The translations under genes and the position numbers were made by a program. DNA of 15,161 nucleotides from Bacteroidaceae bacterium (GTDB taxonomy: Bacteria; Bacteroidota; Bacteroidia; Bacteroidales; Bacteroidaceae). The stretch is from NCBI GenBank assembly GCA_900768625.1, contig CAAGDO010000182.1:1-15161 (forward strand), in the 5' to 3' direction. Every line of letters begins with the position of its first letter. Position 1 is the first letter of the stretch. Positions 14,872 to 15,161 of the stretch are shown here, one piece after another. Under the pieces are notes generated by a model that was given only the letters and a program-made list of their open reading frames with translations, had not been told where the DNA came from and did no database searches.

Positions 14872-15070
14872 ACCCATCAATGTTTTGCACGGTGCGTGCA
14901 TAGCACGCTGTGAAATGATCTTTAATGCTTGCGCTTCGCGCAAATTGTTTTGCATCCTTGAACTTATCCACAGCGTGCGAAGCACGCCATTAACGACAAT
15001 TTCCACAGCTACGCTGTGGCTAAATCATTAAAGTCCATTAGGGCTCAGCATACAAAGAAAATTAATGGTC
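14872..15070. repeat. Hairpin-rich centre of the 381-bp foldback element
   Basis: There is no open frame of note. Short palindromes with 3-nt loops follow one another: TGCACG-GTG-CGTGCA (14886-14900), TTGCGC-TTC-GCGCAA (14929-14943), GCGTGC-GAA-GCACGC (14973-14987) and CCACAGC-TAC-GCTGTGG (15003-15019). GCACGCTGTG (14903-14912) can also pair with CACAGCGTGC (14969-14978). CCATTA-type words recur between them. Confidence 0.85.
14964..14972 (+). promoter_or_regulatory. Perfect DnaA-box sequence inside the foldback element
   Basis: TTATCCACA matches the DnaA consensus TTATNCACA. Weaker matches lie close by: ATTTCCACA (14999-15007, two mismatches) and TTAGCCACA on the minus strand (15015-15023, one mismatch). 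No dnaA or rep gene is in the window, so this may be chance or a non-origin DnaA site. Confidence 0.35.
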
Positions 15071-15161
15071 ATTAATGGCTTTGGCGGCCATTAACGTGAA
15101 AAAACCGCGCGAAGCGCAAATGTCCACTTGAGAAGTTCCTCAGAACCTTCTCAAGTGCCAA
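15071..15161 (-). repeat. Right arm of the 91-bp perfect inverted repeat, at the window end
   Basis: It is the exact reverse complement of 14781-14871. Its outer end is the last base of the window, so any extension, target duplication or neighbouring gene cannot be seen. Confidence 0.95.

Noticed and set aside
14781..15161. CRISPR array
   Set aside because: The repeats are inverted, not direct and regularly spaced, and there are no cas genes.
14781..15161. Insertion sequence with terminal inverted repeats
   Set aside because: The 199-bp centre has no transposase frame and the right flank is outside the window, so a full insertion sequence cannot be claimed.

Overview
The window looks like chromosomal DNA from a Bacteroidota bacterium, most likely order Bacteroidales and possibly Prevotellaceae. 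The evidence is a TonB-dependent receptor operon with surface-type lipoproteins, a DUF5689 protein, a fused SpmA-SpmB protein in what is probably a non-sporulating host, start codons preceded by A-rich tracts instead of Shine-Dalgarno sequences, and promoters of the Bacteroidetes -33/-7 type (TTTG / TAnnTTTG). The genus is inference. All genes but one lie on the minus strand.

Region 1 (about 120-7204) is a cell-envelope locus. A minus-strand operon reads TonB-dependent outer-membrane receptor (3021-5711), DUF5689 OB-fold-like lipoprotein (1932-2927), then a lipoprotein with two tandem choice-of-anchor-J-like modules and a third jelly-roll-like module (145-1791). A secreted endonuclease/exonuclease/phosphatase (EEP) family enzyme (6071-7204) is transcribed divergently from a shared 359-bp intergenic region. 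Together they suggest a surface system that binds, cleaves and imports a phosphate-containing polymer such as nucleic acid; that substrate is inferred. Copies of a 22-27 bp repeat flank the last lipoprotein gene.

Region 2 (7230-12537) is a probable minus-strand operon: spmAB-like membrane protein, MOP-superfamily polysaccharide flippase, M16 zinc peptidase (overlapping the flippase gene by 4 bp) and queG (epoxyqueuosine reductase, last step of queuosine synthesis). A likely promoter lies upstream of spmAB. A strong hairpin lies between the convergent EEP and queG genes.

Region 3 (12603-14680) holds a PDZ-containing S41 C-terminal processing peptidase with its own -7 box and terminator, then a tRNA-Gln(UUG) with a near-consensus promoter and an intrinsic terminator.

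Region 4 (14681-15161) has no gene. It is an AT-rich spacer followed by a 381-bp foldback structure. Two 91-bp arms, perfectly inverted, enclose a 199-bp centre full of small triloop hairpins and one perfect DnaA-box sequence. The right arm ends exactly at the last base of the window, so the window probably ends in a repeat. This structure and the receptor/DUF5689/EEP locus are the two parts least explained by standard annotation.
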